Assembly: GCA_027577415.1 (NCBI GenBank)
Contig: JANBQS010000467.1
Coordinates: 1-17,272, forward strand
Length of the DNA: 17,272 nt
Direction: 5' to 3'
DNA from: Coemansia sp. RSA 922
Lineage: Eukaryota; Kickxellomycota; Kickxellomycetes; Kickxellales; Kickxellaceae
Part shown: positions 6,826 through 16,266 of the stretch, piece after piece
How the letters are laid out: the number at the start of each line of letters is the position of its first letter
Position numbering within the stretch: the stretch's first letter is position 1
Translations under genes and position numbers: made by a program
The notes under the pieces: model-generated
The model's database searches: none
Told to the model about the DNA's origin: nothing
What the model saw: the letters and a program-made list of their open reading frames with translations, nothing else

Positions 6826-9800
6826 CTAGTGCAGAGGATGCTGCTGGTGGAATTGGTGCTGCTGCGAATGCTGCTGCTGTTGCTGAGAGAAGGCATGTGG
6901 AGAGCCAAGGCGTGTCATCAACGGCTGCCGCATAGCCGTCTGACTCAGTTCGCCCACAGAATCACCACCACCCAGCTTAGTAGGCGGCCATGGAGAGCTT
7001 GGCGGGCGCATTTGCAGCTGGTGGTTGAACGACGACGGCAGGCCAAACATCTGCCCGTTACTCGACATGGACATGGACGGCAGCGGCGGCGGGATCATAG
7101 TCATACCACGACCATCGCTCAGGTGAACATGGCTCAGGGAAGACGCGCCAAGCGGCGACTGTTGGAACGAGGGCAATGAGAATGGTGGTGCAGGCCCGTG
7201 AATGGACATGTTCCCACTACCACCGCCATGGATGGGCGTCTGCGAGCCATGTGTCGCCATAGGGCCAAAGAACATCGACGACGGACTGACGTGTGGAACT
7301 GGCGAGTAATTCATACCTACTTGCGATTGCGACGGCTGGCCAAACTGCGGCATCATCGGCAGAGTCATGGGTGGTCGCGTCGGCGCCATCCCTGGTGCTG
7401 CCTGGCGAGACTGCATCAATGGGGAGCGAGGCTGCGACCTGGCCGAAAGCCCAGCTAGCGAGGGACTAACACTAGTCTGCGATTGCGACAGCCCATTGCT
7501 GCCAACTCGGTCCTCTGCGATCATCGGTAGCTGAATCGGCGGCGTCGATCGCGCCGTTTCAGCAAAGTGGGGCGAAGCAGGGCTGGCCAAGCGCTGAGCC
7601 TCTAGCACCGCTGGTACAGTCGGCGACGCTCCAGACAGGCTGCGAACAAGCGCTATAGACCTTTCCGCATGGTTCAGCCGGCACTTTGTTGGGTTTGCTT
7701 TAGCGTAGCTAGCGCAAAGCCCCCACACACTGCCCTCGCGCATCGACCCGTGCATCTGCGCAATCTCTGCCGCACTGTGGCTCCCGCCAAACGTCTCCTG
7801 GCCAAGACCGGCAGCTGAGGGGGTGCGCTTATCGCGGCTAAATTTTTCCAGCGCGCAATAGGCCGAATACACGCCTTCCATCCCACCCGTCAACGTTGAT
7901 GACATGGACTGCTTAGCGCTACCGTTGGCGTCGAAACTGACCAAACCTCCACTGCCACCTTCGCGCCTAGCTCTGTTAACGGGCACCGAGTTTCGACGCA
8001 CAGATAGGTCTGATAGCGGTCCTAGCGGGTCACTTAGACCGAATGCCACCGTATGGTTGGGCTGAGGGAGCATAGCGCGCGGACTGTCCAAATAGCTGTC
8101 AGTAGGCTCGGTGCGCCATTCAGCGCCATCGGTAAGATCGTCTTGGAGTGTGCACGAGCCCATTACACGCCCAACGATCGACATGATCTCGGCATCAAAC
8201 TCGGATGGCACAGCGTTAGGCAAGGGCGATGACGTCCTGGCAACAGACATGAAAGGTGGCATCGACACTGGGGCTGGGTGACGGATGCTAGAACCGCTGT
8301 TGGCACGCGCACGCGTGGGCGCAAAATCAAATGCCTCAGGTGACGTAGCGGGAAGCTCGGGCGGGTGGATCATTGGCAGCGAGGGACGCGAGGCCATGAA
8401 GCTAGGCGAGGGTCTATTTGTCGTCGGCAACATGGCGTTGTCTAGCAATGGGGTGCCCGGACTGGAGGCAAAGATGTGGTCGGACGCTGACCCAGCGGCA
8501 AACAGAGCAATAGGAGAGCGGGCCGCGATAGGAGTGGTGACAGACACACTGGCGGATGGCGCGGGGAGCTGAGTCGACAATACTTTGGTCAGGGCTGGAG
8601 GAGAAATGGCGACTGGTAACGAATCCGCTGTCGGCTTGGGAGCAGGACTTGCCGGAGCAGTTAATGCGGCGACTGAGGCTGGAGCAGGAACTGGCGCTTG
8701 GGTCACTTGAGGGCGCTGGCGACGACTACGCTCTTCTCGCTCGCGCGCCTCCTTTTCAAGCCGTTGCTCTTCAGCACGCAGCCGCTCCTCACGCTCCTTG
8801 GCCAAACGCTTGTCAGCTTGCTCCAAGATCCGGCGATTGCGCTCCTCCATCGCCTTTTTGGCCCTAGACTCCTCCTCGCGTTTCTTGCTGAGCTGCTCTT
8901 CCACACGCTTCTGCTGGGCAACCCGGCGCTGTTCCTTTTCGGTGCGCTCCTGCTCTTCTTTGGCCCGCCGCTCCTCCTCCTTCTGCTGCTGGATGTGCCG
9001 CTTCTTTTCCTTCTCGCGCAGCTTCTTCTTTTGCTTGCGCTTCTCCTTGGCCTCGTTGCGCTTCTCCTCCTCCTCCAGCTCCTTGATCAGGTTCTGTTGT
9101 CGGTCTCGCGCAACTTTCTCGCGGTACAGATTGATGACACGCTGCTCGAACAGACGGGCCGCAAAGAGCTGGAAGACTTTGCGGCCTTCCTCGGCATCCT
9201 TTTCGGCGTTCTCAGGATCCAAGTCGTCGTAGTCGTCATCTGTATCATCAACATCATCGTCGTCATCATCGAGGTCATCGTCGTCGTCGTCGTCATCCTC
9301 ATCGTCCTCATCATCATCTTCATCATCCTCGTCCTCGTAGCCATCGTCCTCATCCTCATCGTCGTAGGATGGACCCAGGCCGCCAGTATACCCGGCCTTG
9401 CCCTTTGGGAGGATATTATCTGGGTGATTCACGTACTCGATACTGATGTTGTCAAACTGGACTTTGGTCGAGTTGGCTGCAAAGGCCCGGTCGCCACCAC
9501 GCGACTCTGAGCGCGGGCGCTTGGTGCCAGCGTAGCGAGCCACGGGGTACTCCGAGTCCGAGTCATTTTGGCGCTCCTCACCTTCGCCAATCTCACCCTG
9601 ACAGTCAGGGCAGCGACGCTGTGAGCGCGATTGCCGCCGGGACTTGCGGTTCCAAGCATGTGTAGCTGTGCCGCCACTCTCATGAACGGGACCACTATCG
9701 TCGCCAGCCTCTGACTCAACCAACCCGTCCAGAAACGCGTCCTCTCGGCGCATCCGGTACTCGGCCAATTGCTCCATCATGTCAAAGAACTTTTTGCCGT

Positions 9801-12132
9801 CAGTCGGGAACGTGTCAATAGAGTCCAGCATGTTTTCGGTATAGAACAGATCGTTGTTGTTGATCGCGTCCTCGTCGCCATCTTCATCGCTATAGAAGGG
9901 CTCAGTGCCAAACTCTTTCCGGTACGCCGATGAGCCGTCCGTCCACTCCTTGATGGCTATGGCAGCCTTTCTTATGGTCGTCAGCTCCTTGTCGCTGCTC
10001 TTAACCAATAGCCCGGCATCTTCAATTGCCTTGGCACACGAAGATCCTTTGTCGAGATACCGTACCACGCTGGCGATCTTGGTCAGCACGCCGTTTGAGG
10101 CCGACATGGCTGCCGTATACACGGCAGATTCGAGCTCATTCATACTCTCAAATTTGGGGCAATTGGGCGGAATGTCGACTTTTTTGCCGGCTCGCAGGCT
10201 CTCGATAATGTTCTTGCAAAAAACCTCTTTCGTGCAGCTCTTGGCACCGATCGCCGCCTTGGAGATCAACGATTTGGCAAAGGCTCCGATCGAGGACTCG
10301 ATAATGGAGCGCGCCTTTCTCTCGGCTACCCGGATCAGGCTGCGCATGTTCGCCTTGCGTACGTTCTCCTTGAGCTCGTCATGATAGCAGTCATATAGGC
10401 AGTCCAACTCGCTCTCAATCGCCTGGCGCTTGCGAGAGCACACGTTGCAGCTGCACGAAAAATTTTGATGCTCGCGGACACGAGCCTGGACGACTTTCTT
10501 CTCCGCCCCAATCAGCGACTGTCGCTCAGAAGGGGCCAGAGAGAGCCAAAACTCTCGCACTCGCCGCTGCTCTTCAATTGCATCGCTACTCCACAGCGTC
10601 TTTGTCGACTCGACTACCCGCTTAGTCCCAGACGCCGCCAGTGCTTCAACACTAGGCGTGCCAGCGGCAGGTGTACTAATAACGGGAGCGACAACGGGAG
10701 ATGCGCTGGTCGTAGGATGTACAGGTTCCACGTCAACCACAGAACTCCCCTCCGCGGAAGAGATGCGTACGGGCATCGGCCGAGCAGGTCCTACGCTGAG
10801 AATCTTCTCAAGCTTGATCCCAGGAGAGGGCGGGCGAGCGCCAGGCGGTGGCGGTGGACCCATCACGGGGAATCTGGCCAGCAGGCCTTCGGGACTACGC
10901 CCGTAGATATGGCCAACCGGGACAAGCTTTTCGGAAGGTGTCTCGCCGCTAGCAGCAGCGCTGTCGGGGATCGGTACACCACTGTTGGCACCAGAGACTG
11001 GCGCGCCTAATACCGGTGGAGGGTCACTCATAGTCGCATGGCTATCGTCAGGCTCGGCCGCAGCCCTGTTCATCGACTTTCTCATCCTCCTGCGTTGGCC
11101 CCGTGTGGCCTTTGGCGAGGCGGTATCCGCAGATTCAAACGCTGGGGTAGTAGTGGAAGCAGATACTGGCGCTGGCGCTGGCGGTGCTCTTTGAACTGGA
11201 GCAGCATCGACTTTGCCTCTGTCCTCCGCCTTTCCCCTGTTTCGAGCCCTCCTCTTCGCTCGTGCGGGATAGTTTGCAGGCGCCGTGATGTCATCATCAG
11301 GCAGACGAGCTTGGGCTCTCGCAGCTGATGGCATATCGGAGGCATCGTCGTCTTCATACTCGTCGTTAGAGTCCGTGTCTTCGTCCTCGCCATAAGGGCG
11401 ATGATTAAAGCACTCGGGCAGCGAAAAGTTTCGTAATACGTTGGCAATGCCTTCGAACGGAGCCGAGGTATCAGAGGAATCACTGCCGCGAACTCGTCCC
11501 CAACTGAGGTCAATAATGGAGTCAATAACAAAAGGGTCGCTCGCAATACCGGCCAAAAACTCTGGGTCAATGACGTTGTTCGACATGCGCCTCATGTTGC
11601 TGTGAAAGATCGAGCTCATCTCAGATTTGAGCTGCGTGGCGAGAGCTACCAGCGGGTCGTCCGAAGGCGCGTTCATAAGACCATTGGCAACCAAGACATT
11701 GGCAACGTCCAACTCTGTGAAACCGCCGTCGTCATAGCCGTTCGTGGCCATGATCTCCACGAGTCGAGAGTGAAATAGTCGCTGTAGCTCAGCCTCGGTC
11801 TGCCTCATACACTCGGAGCGAGACATATCGCCACGGCGCTCTCCGTTCAGAAGCATGGATATGTTTTTGAGATCAAACGATGTCGGATCAGAGGTGCCAG
11901 CGGACGCCTTGCTTCGAGCCATCGATGGCGGCGGCTCGGGGCCATAGACCGTTGGTGCAACCGTGCTGGTGGATCCCTGCGTGGCGCTACTAACATTGGC
12001 GGTGGCAGCGGCTGTGGCGGCTGCTCGCATCGAAGGGGTCAACTTCCACCGTGTTTCGCCAGAGTTGGTGCCAGAGGTTTTGCCGTTACTCGGACCAGGC
12101 TGCAAGTGACTGGAGTCCATTTTCAGTGGCAT
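6826..12132 (-). CDS. NST1: Nst1-like stress-response / P-body protein, unusually long
   Basis: Nst1 is a fungal cytoplasmic protein linked to salt tolerance and processing bodies. The 1768-residue frame keeps the family order. A Cys-x-Cys-x-x-Cys-x-Arg-Lys segment (about 560-568) is followed by an acidic LYDCYHDEL helix. KKFFDMMEQLAEYRMRRE lies near 780-797. A very acidic run at about 923-973 precedes VFQLFAARLFEQRVINLYRE near 986-1005. A long Arg/Lys/Glu-rich charged helix, probably coiled coil, spans 1012-1140. The C-terminal 600 residues are Pro/Ser/Met-rich and disordered, ending in a Gln/His tract. An N-terminal region at 84-245 looks folded, but I cannot name it. The protein is longer than yeast Nst1 (1240), with about 190 residues between the Cys motif and the MMEQLAE block. 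Start ATGs at 12132 and 12120 (Met5) both have A at -3. Confidence 0.85.
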   Translation of the reverse strand: MPLKMDSSHLQPGPSNGKTSGTNSGETRWKLTPSMRAAATAAATANVSSATQGSTSTVAPTVYGPEPPPSMARSKASAGTSDPTSFDLKNISMLLNGERRGDMSRSECMRQTEAELQRLFHSRLVEIMATNGYDDGGFTELDVANVLVANGLMNAPSDDPLVALATQLKSEMSSIFHSNMRRMSNNVIDPEFLAGIASDPFVIDSIIDLSWGRVRGSDSSDTSAPFEGIANVLRNFSLPECFNHRPYGEDEDTDSNDEYEDDDASDMPSAARAQARLPDDDITAPANYPARAKRRARNRGKAEDRGKVDAAPVQRAPPAPAPVSASTTTPAFESADTASPKATRGQRRRMRKSMNRAAAEPDDSHATMSDPPPVLGAPVSGANSGVPIPDSAAASGETPSEKLVPVGHIYGRSPEGLLARFPVMGPPPPPGARPPSPGIKLEKILSVGPARPMPVRISSAEGSSVVDVEPVHPTTSASPVVAPVISTPAAGTPSVEALAASGTKRVVESTKTLWSSDAIEEQRRVREFWLSLAPSERQSLIGAEKKVVQARVREHQNFSCSCNVCSRKRQAIESELDCLYDCYHDELKENVRKANMRSLIRVAERKARSIIESSIGAFAKSLISKAAIGAKSCTKEVFCKNIIESLRAGKKVDIPPNCPKFESMNELESAVYTAAMSASNGVLTKIASVVRYLDKGSSCAKAIEDAGLLVKSSDKELTTIRKAAIAIKEWTDGSSAYRKEFGTEPFYSDEDGDEDAINNNDLFYTENMLDSIDTFPTDGKKFFDMMEQLAEYRMRREDAFLDGLVESEAGDDSGPVHESGGTATHAWNRKSRRQSRSQRRCPDCQGEIGEGEERQNDSDSEYPVARYAGTKRPRSESRGGDRAFAANSTKVQFDNISIEYVNHPDNILPKGKAGYTGGLGPSYDDEDEDDGYEDEDDEDDDEDDEDDDDDDDDLDDDDDDVDDTDDDYDDLDPENAEKDAEEGRKVFQLFAARLFEQRVINLYREKVARDRQQNLIKELEEEEKRNEAKEKRKQKKKLREKEKKRHIQQQKEEERRAKEEQERTEKEQRRVAQQKRVEEQLSKKREEESRAKKAMEERNRRILEQADKRLAKEREERLRAEEQRLEKEAREREERSRRQRPQVTQAPVPAPASVAALTAPASPAPKPTADSLPVAISPPALTKVLSTQLPAPSASVSVTTPIAARSPIALFAAGSASDHIFASSPGTPLLDNAMLPTTNRPSPSFMASRPSLPMIHPPELPATSPEAFDFAPTRARANSGSSIRHPAPVSMPPFMSVARTSSPLPNAVPSEFDAEIMSIVGRVMGSCTLQDDLTDGAEWRTEPTDSYLDSPRAMLPQPNHTVAFGLSDPLGPLSDLSVRRNSVPVNRARREGGSGGLVSFDANGSAKQSMSSTLTGGMEGVYSAYCALEKFSRDKRTPSAAGLGQETFGGSHSAAEIAQMHGSMREGSVWGLCASYAKANPTKCRLNHAERSIALVRSLSGASPTVPAVLEAQRLASPASPHFAETARSTPPIQLPMIAEDRVGSNGLSQSQTSVSPSLAGLSARSQPRSPLMQSRQAAPGMAPTRPPMTLPMMPQFGQPSQSQVGMNYSPVPHVSPSSMFFGPMATHGSQTPIHGGGSGNMSIHGPAPPFSLPSFQQSPLGASSLSHVHLSDGRGMTMIPPPLPSMSMSSNGQMFGLPSSFNHQLQMRPPSSPWPPTKLGGGDSVGELSQTAMRQPLMTRLGSPHAFSQQQQQHSQQHQFHQQHPLH
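9214..9366 (-). repeat. GAY/GAR trinucleotide tract coding for Asp/Glu
   Basis: On the - strand this is an almost unbroken series of GAT, GAC and GAG codons within the NST1-like gene, giving about 50 acidic residues (roughly 923-973). Interspersed GTC/ATC units on the + strand give it a microsatellite character. Acidic runs at this position are common in Nst1 proteins. Length may vary between strains, and the tract creates spurious hydrophobic frames on the + strand. Confidence 0.85.
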
Positions 12133-12995
12133 GTTCCGTGGCTCGGCCTTTCAAGTCCGTACTCTCTGTCTGTCCTGTTGTTAACACAGCAACAATAATA
12201 GAATAGGCAGATGAAAAGAAAGGACGAGCGCTATACCACAGAATACACAAAAGCAAAACGAGAAATGTGAGTAATTGTATGCAACACCTTCAATAGTTTA
12301 CCAGGCTGTAGTCATGTACGCAGTAGAAAAAAAATAAAGAGTGGCGAGGATATTTATGCATGAATGCGCAAAGTTCAGCAGACGTGGGTGTGGGTGTGAG
12401 AGAGTGAAGGTAGGCTGAATAGTCATGCATTCTAAGCAGTCAAACTCTCAGCTAGTTCAGCTTATCGGCCCGAGATAAGTGTAGCTCGCTGAAAAGAGGA
12501 ATGCAACTGTCAAACTGAAATATACATACATCCGCGATAAATGTGGAAGCAGTCCTGTTCGTCCGACTTTAAAAAGAATAATGCTAGAATAAAGAGGAGA
12601 AATGGCGGTTTGCAAAAAAGTGAATGTAGACGGTGCAACGCACTCTCTCTAAAGAGACAAGAGTCGAGTGATAGATAACGTGTACGCGCACAGAAATAAA
12701 TATGCTTGCTCAAATGAGGCTTAATGGAGGCGGGAGTGGGGTGAAAAAGCAAGTAAATTCGGCTTGAGCAAAAAGTGAGACAAGCAAGCAAGAAACACAA
12801 GCGGGCATTGCAGCAGGAGCACCCGCACCCACACACACTGCCATCAAAAGCCCGAGCTGTGATCAGATCAGATAATCGCAGTTGGCCGTGTTTCAAGCAA
12901 AAGCGTGGACGAGCAGACAACGTTCGTGATGACATTCCGTAGAGTTACAAAACAGAAATATATATTTCGAAAAGAATGTTACTAGGCGCCTGTTG
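12133..12995 (-). promoter_or_regulatory. 863-bp spacer: NST1 upstream region and MBP1 3' flank
   Basis: No supported gene lies here. On the - strand, ATAAATA (12351-12357) is a TATA-like element about 220 bp before the NST1 ATG. An inverted GATA pair is at 12461-12479. The - strand is pyrimidine-rich between about 12180 and 12860, as fungal promoters and leaders often are. An open frame at 12510-12935 on the - strand gives an improbable Cys/Leu/Phe-rich product and is not annotated as a gene. Confidence 0.4.
12461..12479. promoter_or_regulatory. Inverted pair of GATA sites
   Basis: CTTATC (12461-12466) and GATAAG (12474-12479) form a 6-bp perfect inverted repeat with a 7-bp GC-rich spacer, about 330 bp upstream of the NST1 start. 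HGATAR is the site of fungal GATA zinc-finger regulators (nitrogen, iron and light control). The perfect dyad is seen directly; binding is inferred. Confidence 0.35.
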
Positions 12996-15620
12996 CTAGA
13001 CCGCTTGCGATGCATGATCCTGAGTATGCGGTGCGGTGCCATTGGCAGTGGCAGGAAGAGATAACAGATTATCGTCAGCGAAAGAGTCAGTGGACTCCAC
13101 AGCAGACACCAAGCGGTCAATCCAAATATCGACATCAGCCTCGGATATCTCGCAGCACGACGCAATGATCTGGCGGTACTGGCGCTCGCGCTCAGACACG
13201 TCAGCACGTCTGCGCAACACAGCCACACGCTCGCGCAGCAGCGCATCCCTCTTTGCATAAACCTGATTAATAACGCGCAGCTTCTCGACGAGCGCAGCAA
13301 GTTTAGCCGGGTCAGTAGTGTCGTCCAACTCGGCATCAAGTGGGAAGCCATCGAGTACCACACTGGGTATGAGGGGCAAGCCAGCGTCAGTCTCGGTAAC
13401 GGCGCTCGTCTGCGGGTCACCTTCATCGGGACTAACCAGCAAAGACTCGAGCAATGCCTCCAGATCCATACGTGGCTTAGAATTCAATGGCAAGGCAGCA
13501 ATGGCAGCGCGCACAGCAATGGTCTCGCGAGCCAGAGTCTCTTCCAAATACCCGACACGCGACTTTACGCCATCCAGCTGCTCCGTCTTGGCGTGCAACT
13601 GGTGGATAGTATCGCGGGCCCTGGCTAGCTCCATAGTAGTGTTGCGCAGTTGTCGCTTGATCTCGTCAAAGTGCTCTTGTTTGATCCGCATTTCTCCAGA
13701 AAAATCGGCCTCCAGCTCAGACATGATCTGCTGAATATTTTGTACCGACTGGTGCATACGCAACTCGGCCGAAGCTGGTGACCACACCTCACCGGGACCT
13801 ACCGCACCGTTGCCATTAGGCGTGCGGCTATTGGCATGTGCTGGCGACGAGAGCAAGCCCCGGGCTGCGCCACCGCCCCCGCGCACAGCCGCCAGGCGCG
13901 ACGGAGTCTGAGGCAGTGCCAGCGACCCATTAGATGGCGAGAGCGAGTTTAGTGCAGGCGCGCGGTAGCGTGTAGCCGGAGTAGGCGAGCTAGAGACATG
14001 GTGCTCGTCGTCACTGTAGGGCATGCCGGCCACAGGCTCTGCTAATTCACCGACGCCAAAGTGCAATGGGCAGATGCCTCCGGTATTTGGAATAGTCGGC
14101 GAAGCGCCAGCCTCGAGTATCATACGTATCACCGAGCGGTCACCGTATCGCGCAGCCAGGTTTAGCGCCGTGTCGCCATTGATGTCCTGTAGGTTAAGGA
14201 ATGCCACAAAGTCCGCGTTACGCGCCGGATCAATCGGTGCAGCGCCCAGCAGCTCAGCTTCAGAGTCAAGCGTATCAATGAGTCCGCGCCGAGTAGCGGG
14301 GCTGCTGCTCTGCGTAGGAGTGGGCAAATTGCGCATGGGGTCAAGAGGCAGCGCCTTGCCAGTATCGTCTGTCAGCGAATGATCCACCTGGTATCCGCCA
14401 GCCAAGCGCACAATCCAAGACAACAGACAGTCGGCATAATAGCGCGCAGCTTTCTCGCGGCCCTTCGTGCCCGTAGCAATGGCAATGTGGTGGAGCACCG
14501 TGCGATTAGTCCGGTCAGTCAACGGAATAGTTTCGTGCAACAGCTCAAGCAAATCAGGAAAGGTCTGGCTATCGTAGTTGTTAGTGACCTGCACCGCACG
14601 CACCAGCGCCGACTCTCCTTCAAAGTTGAGATGCCGCACGTCGGCCCCCTGGAACAGCAGCAAATCCAGTACCTGGATGCGCGCCAGCGTTGCCGCCCAG
14701 TGCACAGCCGTGTGCCCTTGATCATCGATCACTAGATCCACATCAATTTTGAGCGTCTTTTCGGCCACCGCCGAAAGCACCGCCGACAGAGGCAAGTCGC
14801 TATCGTGGATAGGAGACTGGGGCGCTGACATGTCCGCCTGCACAAGCCACTCGGGGATGTAGTTGGGGTCATCGTTCAGAAATATGTTCATCAGCAGCCT
14901 GCGGTCGTGCTTGGCCCGTATATCGCTAGCCGACTCTCCCACCGTCTGTGACGATGCCTCCTCCCACGCCCCAGCCGGGCTGCTGTATCCCGCCGTCGCG
15001 TGAGTCCCTGGTGCGGGAGCCACACACCGCGCTGCGAGCCCAGCGCTGTCGCCTCGTGTAGCCCCCGCCACGCTCAGCATATCAGAATGCAGCGGCGACG
15101 TAGCTGCACTCGACGCCACAGCCTTTAGCCGTTTAGACGATCCCGCCTGTGCCTGCTGCTCGCTGCGCTCGCGCTTCAGCCCTACAGACTGCGAAGAGCT
15201 GCCCGCCCGCTGAACGGTCTTTTGGCTACTCTTCAGCAGCTTCTTTAGCTCAGCCTTGGTCGGCGTCTGGTCAGGCTGTGTCCCCGACGCAGTAGGGTCG
15301 TACTCCAGAATCGGTCGCATTATCTCGTGCACCATGTAATGCCGACACAGTTCCACCCCACGCCCATTCGGCACCCATGTCCCCTGGTACTTGCCGTACC
15401 CACCCTGGATCTTTTCGTGCTCGCCCGTCAGCACTTCGCGCTCCAAGATCTTTGTCCGCCGCCCCTTGTCAATTCCAGCTACTTTGAGAATCTGCGTCGC
15501 GTTGAGCCACGAGTCTGCGAGCCGCTTCATCACCGCTATTCCTCGGCACTCCATCTCGTATACTTGTATACCAGAGTACACCGCCACGTATACTCCGGTA
15601 CCCGCTGCGCCGATGCTCAT
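12996..15620 (-). CDS. MBP1: APSES/ankyrin cell-cycle transcription factor, Mbp1/Swi4 type (MBF subunit)
   Basis: Mbp1-type proteins bind MCB sites (ACGCGT) and, with a Swi6-type partner, switch on G1/S genes. The 874-residue frame begins with an APSES DNA-binding domain at about 11-108. It includes VYSGIQVYEMECRGIAVMKR, DSWLNATQILK (36-46), GRRTKILEREV and the GGYGKYQGTWVP block (73-84). Residues 110-245 are a Ser/Ala-rich linker with basic stretches (KRER near 149, SSKRLK near 161), possible nuclear signals. Ankyrin repeats cover about 295-525, seen as GHTAVHWAA, a degenerate unit with TVLHHIA and GDTALNLAARYGD. Residues 620-705 and 775-818 are probable coiled coils, matching the C-terminal region used for partner binding. 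The start at 15620 places the APSES domain at the N-terminus, as in yeast Mbp1 (833 residues). An upstream 5' UTR intron is possible. Mbp1, Res1/Res2 and Swi4 cannot be separated by sight. Confidence 0.93.
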   Translation of the reverse strand: MSIGAAGTGVYVAVYSGIQVYEMECRGIAVMKRLADSWLNATQILKVAGIDKGRRTKILEREVLTGEHEKIQGGYGKYQGTWVPNGRGVELCRHYMVHEIMRPILEYDPTASGTQPDQTPTKAELKKLLKSSQKTVQRAGSSSQSVGLKRERSEQQAQAGSSKRLKAVASSAATSPLHSDMLSVAGATRGDSAGLAARCVAPAPGTHATAGYSSPAGAWEEASSQTVGESASDIRAKHDRRLLMNIFLNDDPNYIPEWLVQADMSAPQSPIHDSDLPLSAVLSAVAEKTLKIDVDLVIDDQGHTAVHWAATLARIQVLDLLLFQGADVRHLNFEGESALVRAVQVTNNYDSQTFPDLLELLHETIPLTDRTNRTVLHHIAIATGTKGREKAARYYADCLLSWIVRLAGGYQVDHSLTDDTGKALPLDPMRNLPTPTQSSSPATRRGLIDTLDSEAELLGAAPIDPARNADFVAFLNLQDINGDTALNLAARYGDRSVIRMILEAGASPTIPNTGGICPLHFGVGELAEPVAGMPYSDDEHHVSSSPTPATRYRAPALNSLSPSNGSLALPQTPSRLAAVRGGGGAARGLLSSPAHANSRTPNGNGAVGPGEVWSPASAELRMHQSVQNIQQIMSELEADFSGEMRIKQEHFDEIKRQLRNTTMELARARDTIHQLHAKTEQLDGVKSRVGYLEETLARETIAVRAAIAALPLNSKPRMDLEALLESLLVSPDEGDPQTSAVTETDAGLPLIPSVVLDGFPLDAELDDTTDPAKLAALVEKLRVINQVYAKRDALLRERVAVLRRRADVSERERQYRQIIASCCEISEADVDIWIDRLVSAVESTDSFADDNLLSLPATANGTAPHTQDHASQAV

Positions 15621-15675
15621 GCTTACTATAGGTTATTATGTGAAGGTGTTGGTGGTCTAATAAAGTATACAAGTC

Positions 15676-15922
15676 CTTCACGGCAAGAGAACAACGAACA
15701 CACGTATAATACAGTGTTTAGTAGGTAAAGCTTTGAAAAGAAAGTGCGTAATACTAATAGCCGAGACAAACAAAAAACGAGCCATCAATCATTTTCCTTT
15801 CTGGCTCCGCTGATAGTGTCGCTTGTTTGTTCGCTCTATATTACATAGCTCCAGCCCCTCCTTGTGCTGGCTCTTCTCTCCTTATACTAGCCTGCCCTAT
15901 TCAGCAGTAAAGCAGTACTTAC
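15676..15922 (-). other. Candidate 5' UTR intron of the MBP1-like gene
   Basis: On the - strand, CCTG|GTAAGTACT gives a near-ideal 5' splice site (intron base 1 at 15922). CCTACTAAAC (15716-15725) is close to the TACTAAC branch consensus. An AG at 15677-15676 lies about 40 bases further, after a T-rich stretch. The intron would be about 247 bp and lie wholly before the ATG at 15620. Other AGs (for example just before TAAGCATG) could serve as acceptor. No transcript data are available, so this is a signal-based inference. Confidence 0.35.
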
Positions 15923-16123
15923 CAGGAGAGACAACTATTGGTTTCAGGACAAGCGAATTGACTGCTCAATCTCCAATGTCTTTGCACAGCGATTTTGCCT
16001 GGTCGACTAAAAAAAAAAAAAAAAGAAGAAAAAAGTATGAGAATTCCTTTTGAGAATTGGGAAATAAAAGATGTGTTAATACAAAACCACTAGAATCAGA
16101 AAGAAGAGCAAAGAAAATACGAA

Positions 16124-16129
16124 ACGCGT
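16124..16129. promoter_or_regulatory. MCB-like site (ACGCGT) in a GC island
   Basis: ACGCGT, the MCB core bound by Mbp1-type factors, heads a GC-rich island at about 16124-16157 that also holds CGCGCGGCGCGG and GCGCGT in otherwise AT-rich DNA. It lies about 500 bp upstream of the MBP1-like start and 140 bp upstream of a + strand TATA box. ACGCGT also occurs inside coding regions of this window, so a lone core is weak evidence. Confidence 0.3.
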
Positions 16130-16266
16130 CAGACTCGCGCGGCGCGGCCTGCGCGTGGCATCACTTAATCAGATTTTGGGGGATGGGGAAATGCGATTGT
16201 CGGAATTTCTGTGCTCTCACGCCAAACAACAGTTGGCGGCAGTATCTTTTTGAACCTTCTCGAGAG

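Noticed and set aside
8698..9510. 270-codon + strand frame rich in Leu, Ile and Val, resembling a membrane protein
   Set aside because: It is the antisense of the Asp/Glu and Lys/Glu-rich coding of the NST1-like gene, whose GAN/AAG codons read as hydrophobic codons on the other strand.
12510..12935. 141-codon - strand frame beginning with an ATG
   Set aside because: The translation is Cys/Leu/Phe-rich with no domain. It lies in pyrimidine-rich spacer between the MBP1-like stop and the NST1 upstream region, and looks like an open frame by composition.
15914..15926. AGTACTTACCAGG resembling the 5' end of U1 snRNA, with a downstream ATTTTG resembling an Sm site
   Set aside because: The rest does not show U1 stem-loop sequences. 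The motif is explained better as the complement of a 5' splice site (GTAAGTACT) on the - strand.
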